64,000 bases of DNA from Anaerococcus prevotii DSM 20548 (GCF_000024105.1 NC_013171.1:496001-560000), one strand, 5' to 3'. Counted from the first letter of the stretch, positions 39,247-49,178 are shown. Notes: a model not told the origin generated them from the sequence alone. Translations and numbers: made by a program.

Positions 39247-40905
39247 ATGAAAGCAAAGAGTAAATTATTAATAGGCTTACTGAGCTTGTCTATGATATTT
39301 TCTGCCTGCGGAAATAACGATAAGGCAGATAATGGAAATGGAAACAATCAAGAGGTAGTAAATGAAGAAGAAGGCAAGAAGGACGGAGTCCTAGATATAA
39401 ATATAGCAAGCGAGCCTGACTCAATAGACCCAGCCCTAAACACTTCAGTGGATGGAGCTATAATGATATCCCACCTATTCGAATCCCTAATCAGATGGGA
39501 CGACGATGGGGAAGGTAATGCAGTCCTTAAACCTGGTATAGCGGAAAGCTGGGAAGTATCAGATGACGGTTTGACTTGGACCTTCAAGCTAAGAGATGCT
39601 AAGTGGTCTGATGGAAAGGAAATCACAGCAGATGACTTCGTGTATTCTTGGAACAGACTAGTAGATCCTGCAACAGGAGCAGACTATGAGTATATGCTAG
39701 ATATGGTAAAGGGCTATGATGAGAAAAAGCTCGATATCTCTGCACCAGATCCAAAAACATTTGTAGTTAATCTAAATGTAAAATGTCCATACTTCGAAGA
39801 AATATGTGCCTTCCCTGCAGTAATGCCAGTAAGAAAAGACATCATCGAAGCTAACAAGACTTGGACAAATAGCCCAGAAACATTAGTATCAAACGGAGCT
39901 TACAAGCTAGAAAAGTGGGACCACAACTCTACTTTATCTATGGTCAAAAACCCAGAATACTATGATCAAGACTCAGTTAAGGCAGAAAAGTTAGCCTTCC
40001 ACCTCCAAGATGACCAAAACGCAATCTATGCATCATATAGGTCAGGAGACTTAGACTTTATTAACTCAGTTCCACAAGAAGAAATCCAAAAACTTCTAGA
40101 TACCAAAGAACTAAAGATAAAACCATATGTAGGGACATATTTCGTATGCTTCAATACTGAAAAAGAACCATTCAACGATCCAAAAGTTAGAAAGGCCTTC
40201 TCTCTAGCCATAGATAGAAACTTCATCGTAAACCAAGTTACAGGTCAAGGCCAAGAGCCAGCTACAGCTTACGTTCCATCTGGAGTATATGATGCCAAGG
40301 GAGCTGAAGGTGATGACTTTAGAACTGTTGGTGGAGATTATTACTCTATAAATGACGAAGATTACGAAAAAAATATCGAAGAAGCTAAAAAGCTAATGGA
40401 AGAAGCAGGCTATAAAGATGGCGAAGGCTTCCCACAAATCGATTACTTGTACAACACCGACGAAAACCACAAGGCTATAGCAGAAGCCCTACAAAACATG
40501 TGGCAAGAAAACTTAGGCGTACAAGTTAGCCTACAAAACCAAGACTGGAATGTATTCCTCAAAGAAAGAAAAGAAGGAAACTACAACATAGCAAGACACG
40601 GTTGGATAGCAGATTACAACGATCCAATGAGCTTTATAGATATGTGGCTAACAGGCGGTGGAAATAACGATGCCCAATACAAGAACCCAGAGTTCGACAA
40701 GTTCGTAAAAGCTGCCAAGGCTACATCAGATCCAGACGAAAGAATGGAAAATATGCACAAGGCTGAAGATATTCTTATAGGAGAAGATAACGTAGTTGCA
40801 CCATTGTACTTCTACAACAACTCTTATATGATGAAACCAAACATCAAAGGCCTATACTACACACCACTAGGATACTTCTTCTACAAAGGTGCAGAAGGAT
40901 TCTAA
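39247..40905 (+). CDS. oppA: Oligopeptide ABC transporter substrate-binding lipoprotein OppA
   Basis: 552-residue SBP_bac_5 family protein with a lipoprotein signal (lipobox ending IFSAC, cysteine near 21). The family stretch LKPGIAESWEVSDDGLTWTFKLRDAKWSDG (near 96) is typical, as is DIEF-like core KVRKAFSLAIDRNFIV (near 312). It captures extracellular peptides for OppBCDF. The gene follows oppF by one base, with GGAG ahead of the ATG, and ends the operon before a strong bidirectional terminator. Which peptides are preferred is not visible. Confidence 0.95.
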   Translation: MKAKSKLLIGLLSLSMIFSACGNNDKADNGNGNNQEVVNEEEGKKDGVLDINIASEPDSIDPALNTSVDGAIMISHLFESLIRWDDDGEGNAVLKPGIAESWEVSDDGLTWTFKLRDAKWSDGKEITADDFVYSWNRLVDPATGADYEYMLDMVKGYDEKKLDISAPDPKTFVVNLNVKCPYFEEICAFPAVMPVRKDIIEANKTWTNSPETLVSNGAYKLEKWDHNSTLSMVKNPEYYDQDSVKAEKLAFHLQDDQNAIYASYRSGDLDFINSVPQEEIQKLLDTKELKIKPYVGTYFVCFNTEKEPFNDPKVRKAFSLAIDRNFIVNQVTGQGQEPATAYVPSGVYDAKGAEGDDFRTVGGDYYSINDEDYEKNIEEAKKLMEEAGYKDGEGFPQIDYLYNTDENHKAIAEALQNMWQENLGVQVSLQNQDWNVFLKERKEGNYNIARHGWIADYNDPMSFIDMWLTGGGNNDAQYKNPEFDKFVKAAKATSDPDERMENMHKAEDILIGEDNVVAPLYFYNNSYMMKPNIKGLYYTPLGYFFYKGAEGF

Positions 40906-40924
40906 GATAAACAGTTTTCCCTCC

Positions 40925-40965
40925 AAAAACTGCCCTGCAGGCTAATCCCACAGGGCAGTTTTACT
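40925..40965. terminator. Bidirectional terminator between oppA and the DMT gene
   Basis: AAACTGCCCTG (40927-40937) pairs perfectly with CAGGGCAGTTT (40951-40961), with A and T runs on the two sides. Confidence 0.9.
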
Positions 40966-40968
40966 TTG

Positions 40969-41925
40969 CTATTTTTTTTCTTTAGTTTTGTCTTCTTCTT
41001 CCTTATTTCCGAAGATAAAGGAAAGTTTAGTTTCTGAAATTATTATAGCTATAAAGATCATTACAAAACCAATAATTGAATTAGTAGTTAATTTTTCTAT
41101 TCCAAGCATTACAGGAATTAGAATACCAAATACTGATTCAAAACCTAAAATGATTGCTGCTGATGATTCATCTGTGTATTTTTGACCTACATTTTGTAGA
41201 AGTAGGGCAACTGTTGTACAGAAAATCGCAAGATATGCGAGCTCTAGGTAAGGTCCATTGCCATTAACAACGATATTTGAGTTATCTTCCATAGTGAAGG
41301 TCACGATTGCTGCAATAATGGCTGCAGAAGTGAATTGGAAGATTGTCATAAGTATAGGATCTTTCCCTTTAGATAAGACACTTACAGCTACGATGTGGGC
41401 TGCAAATAGGAAACCACTGAGTAGGGCAAGGCCATCTCCAAGTAGCATTTCCTTATCGGCATCGAAAATTGATGTTCCTGGCTCTACTCCAGATTTGGAT
41501 ATAAAATAAATACCGATTACTGCTATAATCGCTGCAATAATGTTAAACTTATCTGGTCTAACCTTAGTTACAGCCCAGGCTAGGAAAGGAACTATTACAC
41601 AATATGATGCTGAAAGGAAGGCACTCCTACCAGGATCTGCGTAAGTTACTCCCAAAGTCTGTGAGGAATAAGCCATAAAGAGGAAGATTCCTATAATAAG
41701 ACCTATCTTAAGATCGTGCTTACTAGCTTCTCTAATTTTCTTGTTAAATATTATAGCAAGAATTATTGCTGACAAACCGAACCTCACCATCAATATAAAG
41801 TTTGGGTTAAAGGTATCGGACGATTGCTTTACTACTGTTAGGGAAGAACCCCAAAGTATGGCCGTAATCAAAAGGCCTAACTTGGCCAGTAGGTCAACCT
41901 TCTTGCTTTTCTTTTGTTTTTCCAT
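40969..41925 (-). CDS. DMT superfamily (EamA) transporter
   Basis: 318-residue membrane protein with ten hydrophobic segments in two EamA repeats (near 13-140 and 160-300). The first repeat opens with ITAILWGSSLTVVKQ, typical of drug/metabolite exporters. Both termini are short and basic, with a charged C-terminal tail (GNKEEEDKTKEKK). The substrate is unknown; metabolites or amino acids are usual for the family. AAGGAG precedes the ATG. It is single, converging on oppA and divergent from the YkvI-like gene. Confidence 0.9.
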   Translation of the reverse strand: MEKQKKSKKVDLLAKLGLLITAILWGSSLTVVKQSSDTFNPNFILMVRFGLSAIILAIIFNKKIREASKHDLKIGLIIGIFLFMAYSSQTLGVTYADPGRSAFLSASYCVIVPFLAWAVTKVRPDKFNIIAAIIAVIGIYFISKSGVEPGTSIFDADKEMLLGDGLALLSGFLFAAHIVAVSVLSKGKDPILMTIFQFTSAAIIAAIVTFTMEDNSNIVVNGNGPYLELAYLAIFCTTVALLLQNVGQKYTDESSAAIILGFESVFGILIPVMLGIEKLTTNSIIGFVMIFIAIIISETKLSFIFGNKEEEDKTKEKK

Positions 41926-42147
41926 TCTGTCTCCTTCGTATTTTAGTTCGGATTATCATTGACCCTATATTTATACCCGAAAATTTGAATTTTGCATAAA
42001 AAATCTTAAGAGAAATTGAAAAATCTTCAAAACTTACCATAATTTTGCATAAAAGATAGAAGTAGATATAAAAAATAATTAACTTTTTAAAAGTATTTAT
42101 ATTTGAATAATAAACGAAAAAAAGTATCATAGTAAAGCGGAGGAATT

Positions 42148-43392
42148 ATGAATAAAAAAATTATAAGAATAATGTTAGCCTATGTAGGAGTAATCACTGG
42201 AGCAGGACTAGCATCAGGCCAAGAGCTTATGCAGTATTTTGTATCAATGGGTATTCCTGGCATAGTCGGAGTAGTAGTACTCGCATTTTTACATATGTTA
42301 ATAGGAGGACTCCTACTTCAACTTGGTAGCCATTATCTAGCAAATGACCATTCGGAAGTTTTTGATGAGATTACCAATAAGGTCATCAGTAAATTTATGG
42401 ACTTATCCTTGATATTCACTTGCTTTGTAATAGGTTTTGTGATGATTGCAGGAGCTGGTTCAAACTTAAACCAGGCCTTTGGTACACCTAACTGGTTGGG
42501 AGCTGTGATCTGTGCCCTATTAATTATAGTTGTAGGTATGCTAGATTTTGAGAGGGTTAGTCAGATTATAGGATCTTTTACTCCTTTAATCCTAGTCTTT
42601 ACCCTAATCGCTTCGATCTATACCTTTACCCATCACACACCTGACTGGAAAAGCCTTGACCTTGTTGCAAGGAGTCTACCAAGCAACTTCTCAAGCGTTA
42701 CTCTTTCCCTATTCAACTATTTTGGTATGTCGATAATGACAGCTGTCTCTATGGCCCTAGTTTTGGGTGGAGATGAACTTAATACAGGAGAAGCTGGTAT
42801 AGGAGGTCTTATTGGAGGTCTTCTAGTTGGAATATTGGGTATACTTATTGTTCTTACTTTGTTTATTAGGGTAAATGAAGTAAAAGATCTAGATATACCA
42901 ATGCTCTATGTAATAGAAGATATAAGTCCAATCCTTGGAACTGTCATGGCACTTGTCATATTTGGCATGATATTTAATACAGGAATTTCTCTTTTCTATG
43001 CTTTGGCACGTAGATTTTCCGGAGGAGAAGAGAGGAAGTTTAAAATCCTTCTCGTAACTATAACACTTGCTGGGTTTATCCTAAGCTTTGGAGGATTTAA
43101 GAAGCTTGTATCAGTATTTTATCCAATCATAGGTTATGCTGGTATTATCATGCTAGTGATTTTAGTTTTTGCCTATCATAAGGAAAGAACTTCTATCAAG
43201 TATGAAAACATCAGAAGATTTGCCATCAATCATTATATGAGAAAGAAACTCGATGATGATATGGAATATACAAAAGAAGATAAGGAAAAGCTTAAAAGAT
43301 TAATAGAAAGAAGCCATATAGAAAATAAGGATATGTTAGAAAAATCTGAAGAAGCTGTTCAAGAAATTTTGGACGAAGAAAATGAAGAATAA
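42148..43392 (+). CDS. YkvI-like (COG3949) APC-superfamily membrane transporter
   Basis: 414-residue membrane protein with about ten helices in the first 350 residues and a charged C-terminal tail of about 60 residues rich in K and E. The N-terminal IMLAYVGVITGAGLASGQELMQYF has the unwound GAGLASGQE turn seen in the YkvI family, which adopts a LeuT-like fold. The substrate is not known. AGGAGG-like site (CGGAGGAATT) lies before the ATG. It is followed by its own terminator. Confidence 0.85.
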   Translation: MNKKIIRIMLAYVGVITGAGLASGQELMQYFVSMGIPGIVGVVVLAFLHMLIGGLLLQLGSHYLANDHSEVFDEITNKVISKFMDLSLIFTCFVIGFVMIAGAGSNLNQAFGTPNWLGAVICALLIIVVGMLDFERVSQIIGSFTPLILVFTLIASIYTFTHHTPDWKSLDLVARSLPSNFSSVTLSLFNYFGMSIMTAVSMALVLGGDELNTGEAGIGGLIGGLLVGILGILIVLTLFIRVNEVKDLDIPMLYVIEDISPILGTVMALVIFGMIFNTGISLFYALARRFSGGEERKFKILLVTITLAGFILSFGGFKKLVSVFYPIIGYAGIIMLVILVFAYHKERTSIKYENIRRFAINHYMRKKLDDDMEYTKEDKEKLKRLIERSHIENKDMLEKSEEAVQEILDEENEE

Positions 43393-43414
43393 GAGATATT
43401 AATTTGACTATAAT

Positions 43415-43450
43415 AGAGGAAGCTATGATAGATGATAGCCTCCTCTAATT
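43415..43450. terminator. Terminator after the YkvI-like gene
   Basis: AGAGGAAGCTAT (43415-43426) pairs with ATAGCCTCCTCT (one mismatch), then T-rich sequence. It also sits at the 3' end of the minus-strand small membrane protein gene. Confidence 0.75.
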
Positions 43451-43837
43451 TTATTTTCGGAAGGGATTTTTCCTTAATACGTAGAAATATTTGATCAATT
43501 CTTGGATTATAAATATGCCACTTGTAATATATAAAGCTATAAGGCTGTTCTCCTCTAGTAAAGAGCTCCTACCAGTCCCTCTATCAAAAATAAAGGCTGA
43601 GACTAGAATTATAAGGACTTCTATTAGAAATGAAGTTAGGTTAATCTTTAATCTTTCTTTGATCGTAATATCTAGTTCGATTTCCGTATTTAAAAATATT
43701 ATTGGAAGCCAAGCTAGAACTATTAGTAGGATTATCTTTGAATTATCTATTGGAAAATAATTTATAACTAAGTTTATCAAAAGAAATACAGCGCTGATTG
43801 CTAGTAAGATTCTCTCCTTAACAAGATCTTTTCTCAT
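43451..43837 (-). CDS. Small membrane protein, unknown function
   Basis: A 128-residue protein with four hydrophobic segments (near 10-28, 34-52, 68-87 and 98-118) and basic ends (KNPFRK at the C-terminus). The start at 43837 (MRKDLVKERIL) is chosen because AAAGGAGG lies 5 nt before it; a longer frame from 43873 would translate the ribosome site itself. I do not recognise the family. It is convergent with the YkvI-like gene and divergent from the trehalose PTS gene. Confidence 0.7.
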   Translation of the reverse strand: MRKDLVKERILLAISAVFLLINLVINYFPIDNSKIILLIVLAWLPIIFLNTEIELDITIKERLKINLTSFLIEVLIILVSAFIFDRGTGRSSLLEENSLIALYITSGIFIIQELIKYFYVLRKNPFRK

Positions 43838-43902
43838 AAAACCTCCTTTTTCTTCTATTAAATATCTACCCAAGACTTTTGATTTAAAATAAGTTTCTAA
43901 TT

Positions 43903-43931
43903 TGCATGTAAGGCTAAATTATTTCGATAAT
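43903..43931 (+). promoter_or_regulatory. Promoter of the trehalose operon
   Basis: TTGCAT (43903-43908), 17 bp, GATAAT (43926-43931), about 40 bp before the ATG. No TreR-type operator or cre box was recognised nearby. Confidence 0.45.
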
Positions 43932-43972
43932 TTTGGGTATAAGTACTATATGAAATATTATAAGGAGGACTT

Positions 43973-45418
43973 ATGGGAAAATATACAGATGATGCGAAGC
44001 TTTTGCATCAATATATTGGAGGAGATAGTAATATCTCATCTGTTACGCATTGTGTTACCAGGATGCGTTTTGTACTAAATGATCCAAAGAAGGCGGATGT
44101 AGAAAAAATCGAAGATCTTCCTTCAGTGAAAGGATCTTTCACCCAGGCTGGCCAATTTCAGGTTATTATTGGAAACGATGTAGATGAGTTTTATAATGAC
44201 TTCATGGCTATATCACACGCCACAGAAAAGAGCAAGGATGAAGTAAAAAAGGATGCTGTGAAAAACCAGAACGCCCTTCAAAGGGTATCTTCAGTCCTTG
44301 CGGAAATCTTTGCGCCTTTAATTCCAGCTATTATCGTAGGTGGTTTGCTCTTAGGTTTTAGAAATATTCTTGGAGAGATGCCTTTTGATAGTCTTGGAGG
44401 AAAGACAATCGTAGAGACTTCTGTTTTTTGGAATGGGGTAAATGACTTCTTGTGGCTTATATGTGAAGCAATCTTCCACTACCTACCAGTAGGGATCACC
44501 TGGTCTATCACAAGGAAGATGGGTATAACCCAAATTCTAGGAATTGTTCTAGGTATTTGTTTGATTTCACCTAACCTACTTGCCAATGCATATTCAATAG
44601 CAGGTGGGGGAGAAATTCCTGTCTGGGACTTTGGATTCTTCACAATAGAAAGAATTGGCTACCAAGCCCAGGTAATCCCAGCCATGCTTGCAGGCTTCCT
44701 CTTGGTTTATCTTGAAAGATTCTTCAAGAAGGTCATCCCTCAAGCAATATCAATGATTTTTGTTCCCCTATTTTCACTCATACCAACAGTACTTCTAGCT
44801 CACTTAGTCCTAGGTCCTATTGGTTGGAAGATAGGCTCACTAATCTCTGCAGGAGTATATAATGGATTGACCTCAGCCTTTAACTGGCTATTTGCTGCAG
44901 TATTTGGTTTCTTCTATGCGCCACTTGTTATTACAGGACTTCACCATATGACAAATGCAATCGACCTTCAGCTTGCAAATGACTTCGGTGGAACAATCCT
45001 TTGGCCAATGATTGCCCTATCAAACATTGCCCAAGCCTCAGCAGTAGTAGCTATAATCTACCTACACAGAAAAGACGAGAAGGAGAAACAAATCTCAGTT
45101 CCAGCAGCAATTTCTGCCTATCTTGGAGTTACAGAGCCTGCTCTTTTTGGTATCAATATCAAATACGGCTTCCCATTTATAGCGGGAATGATTGGATCTG
45201 CCCTTGCAGCGGTATTTTCTGTATCAACTTCAACCATGGCCTACAACATAGGTATAGGTGGACTTCCTGGAATTCTTTCAATAATGGGAGGATCTAGGTT
45301 AAACTTCGCCATATCCATGGCTATTGCAATAGTTGTGCCTGTAGTACTTACTGTAGTATTTGAAAAGAAGAAAATGTTTCATAACAAGATAGAATTTAAG
45401 ACACCAAGTTTTAGCTAG
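43973..45418 (+). CDS. treP: PTS trehalose transporter, EIIBC
   Basis: 481-residue permease arranged EIIB (residues 1-85, phospho-cysteine in THCVTRMRF near 27) then EIIC (110-470, about ten helices, with the LGVTEPALFG motif near 386 and GLHHMTN near 323). Domain order is B-C, opposite to the maltose-type IICB at 20.2 kb. The EIIC motifs and downstream phosphotrehalase gene mark it as the trehalose transporter. There is no EIIA domain, so it also relies on a shared glucose-type EIIA. AAGGAGG precedes the ATG. The next gene follows by 8 bp. Confidence 0.93.
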   Translation: MGKYTDDAKLLHQYIGGDSNISSVTHCVTRMRFVLNDPKKADVEKIEDLPSVKGSFTQAGQFQVIIGNDVDEFYNDFMAISHATEKSKDEVKKDAVKNQNALQRVSSVLAEIFAPLIPAIIVGGLLLGFRNILGEMPFDSLGGKTIVETSVFWNGVNDFLWLICEAIFHYLPVGITWSITRKMGITQILGIVLGICLISPNLLANAYSIAGGGEIPVWDFGFFTIERIGYQAQVIPAMLAGFLLVYLERFFKKVIPQAISMIFVPLFSLIPTVLLAHLVLGPIGWKIGSLISAGVYNGLTSAFNWLFAAVFGFFYAPLVITGLHHMTNAIDLQLANDFGGTILWPMIALSNIAQASAVVAIIYLHRKDEKEKQISVPAAISAYLGVTEPALFGINIKYGFPFIAGMIGSALAAVFSVSTSTMAYNIGIGGLPGILSIMGGSRLNFAISMAIAIVVPVVLTVVFEKKKMFHNKIEFKTPSFS

Positions 45419-45426
45419 GAGGTTAA

Positions 45427-47088
45427 ATGAATCTAGGAAAACAAGTAATCTACCAGGCCTATCCTAGAAGCTTTAAGGATACGTCAGGAAATGGTATAGG
45501 AGACCTTAAGGGAATCTGCCAAAAGGTAGATTATCTAAAAGAGCTTGGAGTAGATATGGTTTGGCTCAATCCTTTCTTTATCTCTCCACAAAACGATAAT
45601 GGCTACGACATAGCAGATTATTACCATGTAGACCCTTCCTTTGGGACTGATGAGGACCTTGATAATCTCATTGCAGAGTTTGACAAGGCAAATATTAAGT
45701 TAATGTTTGATATGGTACTAAACCACACATCGACAGAGCATGTTTGGTTCAAGAAGGCCCTAGCAGGTGATGAAAAATATCAAAGTTTCTACTATATAAG
45801 AGATGGAAAGGACGGGTCATATCCTACAAATTGGCAGTCCAAATTTGGAGGACCTGCTTGGAATGAGTTTGGAGATAGTGGAAAATACTATCTCTGCCTC
45901 TACGATAAGACCCAGGCCGACCTTAATTGGCACAATCCTGACCTTAGAGAAGAGCTTTACAAGATCGTAAACTATTGGATTGATAAGGGAATCGGAGGAT
46001 TTAGATTTGACGTCTTAAATGTAATAGGGAAAAGCCAAATCTTAGAAGATTCTTCAGGAGATATAAGCGAGGAGAAAAAGCTCTACACAGACACACCTAT
46101 AGTTCACAGGTGGATAAGGGAGCTTAACAAACATACTTTCGGGAAAAACGCCGAGATAATTACAGTAGGAGAGATGAGCTCGACTGATATAGAAAATTCT
46201 ATCATGTACTCAGCAGCAGAAGGCGATGAGCTTTCCATGATCTTTAGCTTCCACCATCTTAAGGTAGACTACAAGGATGGGGACAAGTGGACTGACATGG
46301 ACTTTGACTTTATGAAATTAAAGGAAATCCTAAACAAATGGCAGAAGGGACTCCAAGATGGGGGCGGTTGGAATGCTCTTTTCTGGAACAATCACGACCA
46401 GCCAAGGGCCAACAATAGATTTGGAGATGTTAAAAATTATCCGAAAGAAACAGCTACTATGCTTGCCCAGACCATCCATATGATGAGAGGAACCCCTTAT
46501 ATCTACCAGGGAGAAGAAATCGGAATGACAGACCCTGACTTTTCTTCAATTGATGACTACAAGGATATTGAAAGCATCAATGCCTACAAGGATTTATTAG
46601 AAAAAGGTAAAAGTTCCGATGAAGCTTTAAATATTATCAAGAAAAAATCTAGAGACAATTCTAGAACTCCTATGCAATGGGACGGCTCAGAAAATGCAGG
46701 CTTTACGACAGGAACTCCTTGGATAGGGGTAAATGATAATTATGAAGAAATAAATGCAGAAAAGGCCCTAGAGGATAAGGATTCAATATTCTATTATTAC
46801 AAGAAACTAATAGAATTAAGAAAAGAAGAGTCTATAATCTCCGATGGTCTCTACTTCCTAATCCTTGAAGATGATCCTCATATCTTCGCCTACATCAGAG
46901 AATATGAGGGAGAAGTTTTAATCAATATGAATAACTTCTCAGGAGAGGAAGTTACAGTCGATCTTGAAAAAATCCTAGAAAATTATGATAAATTCGAATA
47001 TCTCTTAGGAAATTATGGAGAAAGAAAAGTAGACAAAAAAATAAGGCTAAGGCCTTACGAAAGCCTTGCCTTTATAAAAAGAAGCTAG
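45427..47088 (+). CDS. treC: Alpha,alpha-phosphotrehalase (GH13)
   Basis: 553-residue cytoplasmic TIM-barrel enzyme that cleaves trehalose 6-phosphate to glucose and glucose 6-phosphate. GH13 motifs: DMVLNHTS (near 98), the nucleophile Asp in GFRFDVLNV (near 195), the acid Glu in VGEMSS (near 252) and the transition-state Asp in NNHDQPR (near 323). The C-terminal beta domain ends with LLGNYGERKVDK and LRPYESLAFIK, which recur in the shrunken paralogue at 53.6 kb. The start has AGGAGG upstream. The gene follows treP directly, so substrate and product pathway agree. Confidence 0.95.
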   Translation: MNLGKQVIYQAYPRSFKDTSGNGIGDLKGICQKVDYLKELGVDMVWLNPFFISPQNDNGYDIADYYHVDPSFGTDEDLDNLIAEFDKANIKLMFDMVLNHTSTEHVWFKKALAGDEKYQSFYYIRDGKDGSYPTNWQSKFGGPAWNEFGDSGKYYLCLYDKTQADLNWHNPDLREELYKIVNYWIDKGIGGFRFDVLNVIGKSQILEDSSGDISEEKKLYTDTPIVHRWIRELNKHTFGKNAEIITVGEMSSTDIENSIMYSAAEGDELSMIFSFHHLKVDYKDGDKWTDMDFDFMKLKEILNKWQKGLQDGGGWNALFWNNHDQPRANNRFGDVKNYPKETATMLAQTIHMMRGTPYIYQGEEIGMTDPDFSSIDDYKDIESINAYKDLLEKGKSSDEALNIIKKKSRDNSRTPMQWDGSENAGFTTGTPWIGVNDNYEEINAEKALEDKDSIFYYYKKLIELRKEESIISDGLYFLILEDDPHIFAYIREYEGEVLINMNNFSGEEVTVDLEKILENYDKFEYLLGNYGERKVDKKIRLRPYESLAFIKRS

Positions 47089-47103
47089 AAAATTACTTTC
47101 AAA

Positions 47104-47146
47104 ATTAGCCCCTCTTAGCAAGATTTTGCTCGAGGGGCTAAATTTA
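47104..47146. terminator. Bidirectional terminator after the trehalose operon
   Basis: TTAGCCCCTC (47105-47114) pairs with GAGGGGCTAA (47132-47141), with an inner AGCAA/TTGCT stem and T-rich flank. Confidence 0.85.
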
Positions 47147-47914
47147 TTATTTAAGGGGAGATCCACAAAATTGGCATATGTATTTATCATCTTTTACTTC
47201 ATTAACTCCACCACAATATTTACACTCGATTATTTCTGGGTCAGTACTTTTATCAGCATCACTATATACAGAACCTTCAATTAAAGGAGTGTGGATTATT
47301 TTTTTATCATAATCAATGTAGGTCGCTTCTAAAATATTGACATCGATTAGGTATTGCAATTCAGAACTTGCAATCTCGTAACTAGTATTAGAAGCTGCGG
47401 CTATGTCCTTTATATAAGGAGTTTTCCTATCTTTAATTATGCCTATATATTTATTGGCAAGACTTATTATATCAGCCTTATTTTTGTTAAGGGAGATTAA
47501 TAAAAAACCTGCCGAAATAAATAAGAAACTGAAGAAAATTGATGAAAAAGTAAATTGGGAGAGACTTCCTAATAGATAAAGTCCTCCAAAAACCATTAGT
47601 CCTATGCCAAGATTTTTCCTTTTTTTGATTTCCTTTGCCATCTTATCGAGCTTATCTTGGATTATTCTTTGATGAGTAGGCTCGTTTTTTATGAGGTCTT
47701 GGTCTATTTTATAAGAATCGACCTTTTTATCCTTAGCTTCTCCATCATCCCTATAGTAATAATTATAAGTATTGCTAACGACATACTTATCAAAATTATC
47801 CTTAATTTTCCTTTTAGAAGTTAGTTTCTTAAAAATTAGGTAAAAACCAACTGGATAGAAGATTATTAACCAGATTGTTATTTTTAGCCATGAGATTTCT
47901 TTATTTCTTGTCAT
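47147..47914 (-). CDS. Membrane protein with winged-helix-like region and C-terminal zinc ribbon
   Basis: A 255-residue protein with hydrophobic helices near 10-28, 102-120 and 124-143, a basic linker, then a helical region (near 160-197, KDIAAASNTSYEIASSELQYLI) resembling a winged helix. It ends in a four-cysteine zinc ribbon (CKYCGGVNE...CQFCGSPLK). It lies 2 bp downstream of the SPFH/SHOCT gene, in the same operon. Zinc-ribbon membrane proteins beside SPFH proteins occur in other Firmicutes (the ydj-type modules of Bacillus), where they are linked to membrane organisation. The function here is inferred only from context. Confidence 0.72.
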   Translation of the reverse strand: MTRNKEISWLKITIWLIIFYPVGFYLIFKKLTSKRKIKDNFDKYVVSNTYNYYYRDDGEAKDKKVDSYKIDQDLIKNEPTHQRIIQDKLDKMAKEIKKRKNLGIGLMVFGGLYLLGSLSQFTFSSIFFSFLFISAGFLLISLNKNKADIISLANKYIGIIKDRKTPYIKDIAAASNTSYEIASSELQYLIDVNILEATYIDYDKKIIHTPLIEGSVYSDADKSTDPEIIECKYCGGVNEVKDDKYICQFCGSPLK

Positions 47915-47916
47915 AA

Positions 47917-49035
47917 TTATAGTCCTAATATTTCCTTTTTCTTTAGGGCAAATTCTTCTTCTGTGAGTATGCCGCTATCTAGTAATTTCTTAAGTTTAGT
48001 GAGTGTTTCTATTTGCTCGTCGATAGATAAGGATGTCTTCTTTGAAGAATTTTCTTCCCTCCTATTTTCTCCTTGATTAAAGACATCATTCATGGCAAAA
48101 ACCATGCCAGCTCCATCGCCTAGGCCATGATCTTTAATGCCTTCTGCGATTTTTTGCTTGTATCTAATATCTGCGCTAGTTTGAGATATATTTTCATAAG
48201 AGAGCATATCCATCCTATTTTCGGAGAACTTATTTATCAAAAGCTTGGATTTTTCAGAAAAATCTATGCTATCAATTCCAATATTTACTAATTCAAAGCC
48301 GAATCTTTTAAGCCAAGAACCAGCATAAGATTCATCTTTAAGGATGAGATTTACAATATCCTTTGCCTTGGATGGAAGTTCTGATATCCTAAATTCTTTG
48401 GAAAATAAATTAATGCTAGATGTAAAAGATTGCAAGAACTCGGAATTAATTTGACTTCTAGCATTAAAATCGCCAAAACTATAGGAAGAAGCATTGGCAG
48501 GGAGGAAGTCATATATAAAAGTAGCTGGGTCATTGATTTTTATCGAATAATTTCCCCTAGCTATAACCTCCAGGTCAACTCCATAGAAAATGTCATTGTA
48601 AATAATAGGAGTCCTGGTTCCAAATTTTATATTTCTAATTTCTCTTAGATTGAGAAAGGCGATTTGTGAAGTGTTGGGATTAGTTCCTCCAAAAGAAATC
48701 CTATCGCTAAGTTGGCCTAAAATCGAAGAAGCGATTCCGTCCATATTAAAGATGGACTTTTGCCCTCCTTCGTAAATATAGGCACCAGGTTCTGCTATAA
48801 CCTCTTCTATACCACCATTTGTAAATATAAAGGCACAAGTATTTAAGGGAACAAGAATTTTTGATCCGCTTGTTAAATAACCAACATCTTTTTTGTACTT
48901 TTTATCACCGCCATAGATGATGTAGCCAGGGCTAACAGCAGTATCTTCCTCAAACTCACCTACTGTTACGAGCTCCTTCCATTGGCTTGTCATCGTTTCA
49001 CTAACAGATCCTTTTATAACTTGTACTATTCCCAT
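47917..49035 (-). CDS. SPFH-domain protein with C-terminal SHOCT domain (YdjI-like)
   Basis: 372 residues. The first 300 form an SPFH/band-7-like domain of the virion-core/YdjI family, with the ELVTVGEFEEDTAVSPGYIIYGGD opening and no signal peptide or membrane helix. A Gly/Asn linker leads to a short C-terminal SHOCT motif (LTKLKKLLDSGILTEEEFALKKKEIL, near 346-371), typical of oligomerising proteins. AGGAGG precedes the ATG. It is 2 bp from the membrane zinc-ribbon gene, likely its partner. SPFH proteins scaffold membrane microdomains or stress complexes; no enzymatic role is expected. Confidence 0.85.
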   Translation of the reverse strand: MGIVQVIKGSVSETMTSQWKELVTVGEFEEDTAVSPGYIIYGGDKKYKKDVGYLTSGSKILVPLNTCAFIFTNGGIEEVIAEPGAYIYEGGQKSIFNMDGIASSILGQLSDRISFGGTNPNTSQIAFLNLREIRNIKFGTRTPIIYNDIFYGVDLEVIARGNYSIKINDPATFIYDFLPANASSYSFGDFNARSQINSEFLQSFTSSINLFSKEFRISELPSKAKDIVNLILKDESYAGSWLKRFGFELVNIGIDSIDFSEKSKLLINKFSENRMDMLSYENISQTSADIRYKQKIAEGIKDHGLGDGAGMVFAMNDVFNQGENRREENSSKKTSLSIDEQIETLTKLKKLLDSGILTEEEFALKKKEILGL

Positions 49036-49133
49036 ATTGCCTCCTTATTTATCTCATATATGAATTATAGCAAAATAATTTGTAAAATAAAATACTAATC
49101 CCTAACAAAACCACTTACTAAACTAAGTAAGTC

Positions 49134-49178
49134 TAAAAAAATTATGGCGAGCCTTCTAGCAAAAATAGAAAACTCGCC
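49134..49178 (-). terminator. Terminator of the surface protein gene
   Basis: GGCGAG (49146-49151) pairs with CTCGCC (49173-49178), with an inner TCTA/TAGA pair. The T7 run is on the minus strand (A-run near 49135-49141). Confidence 0.6.
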
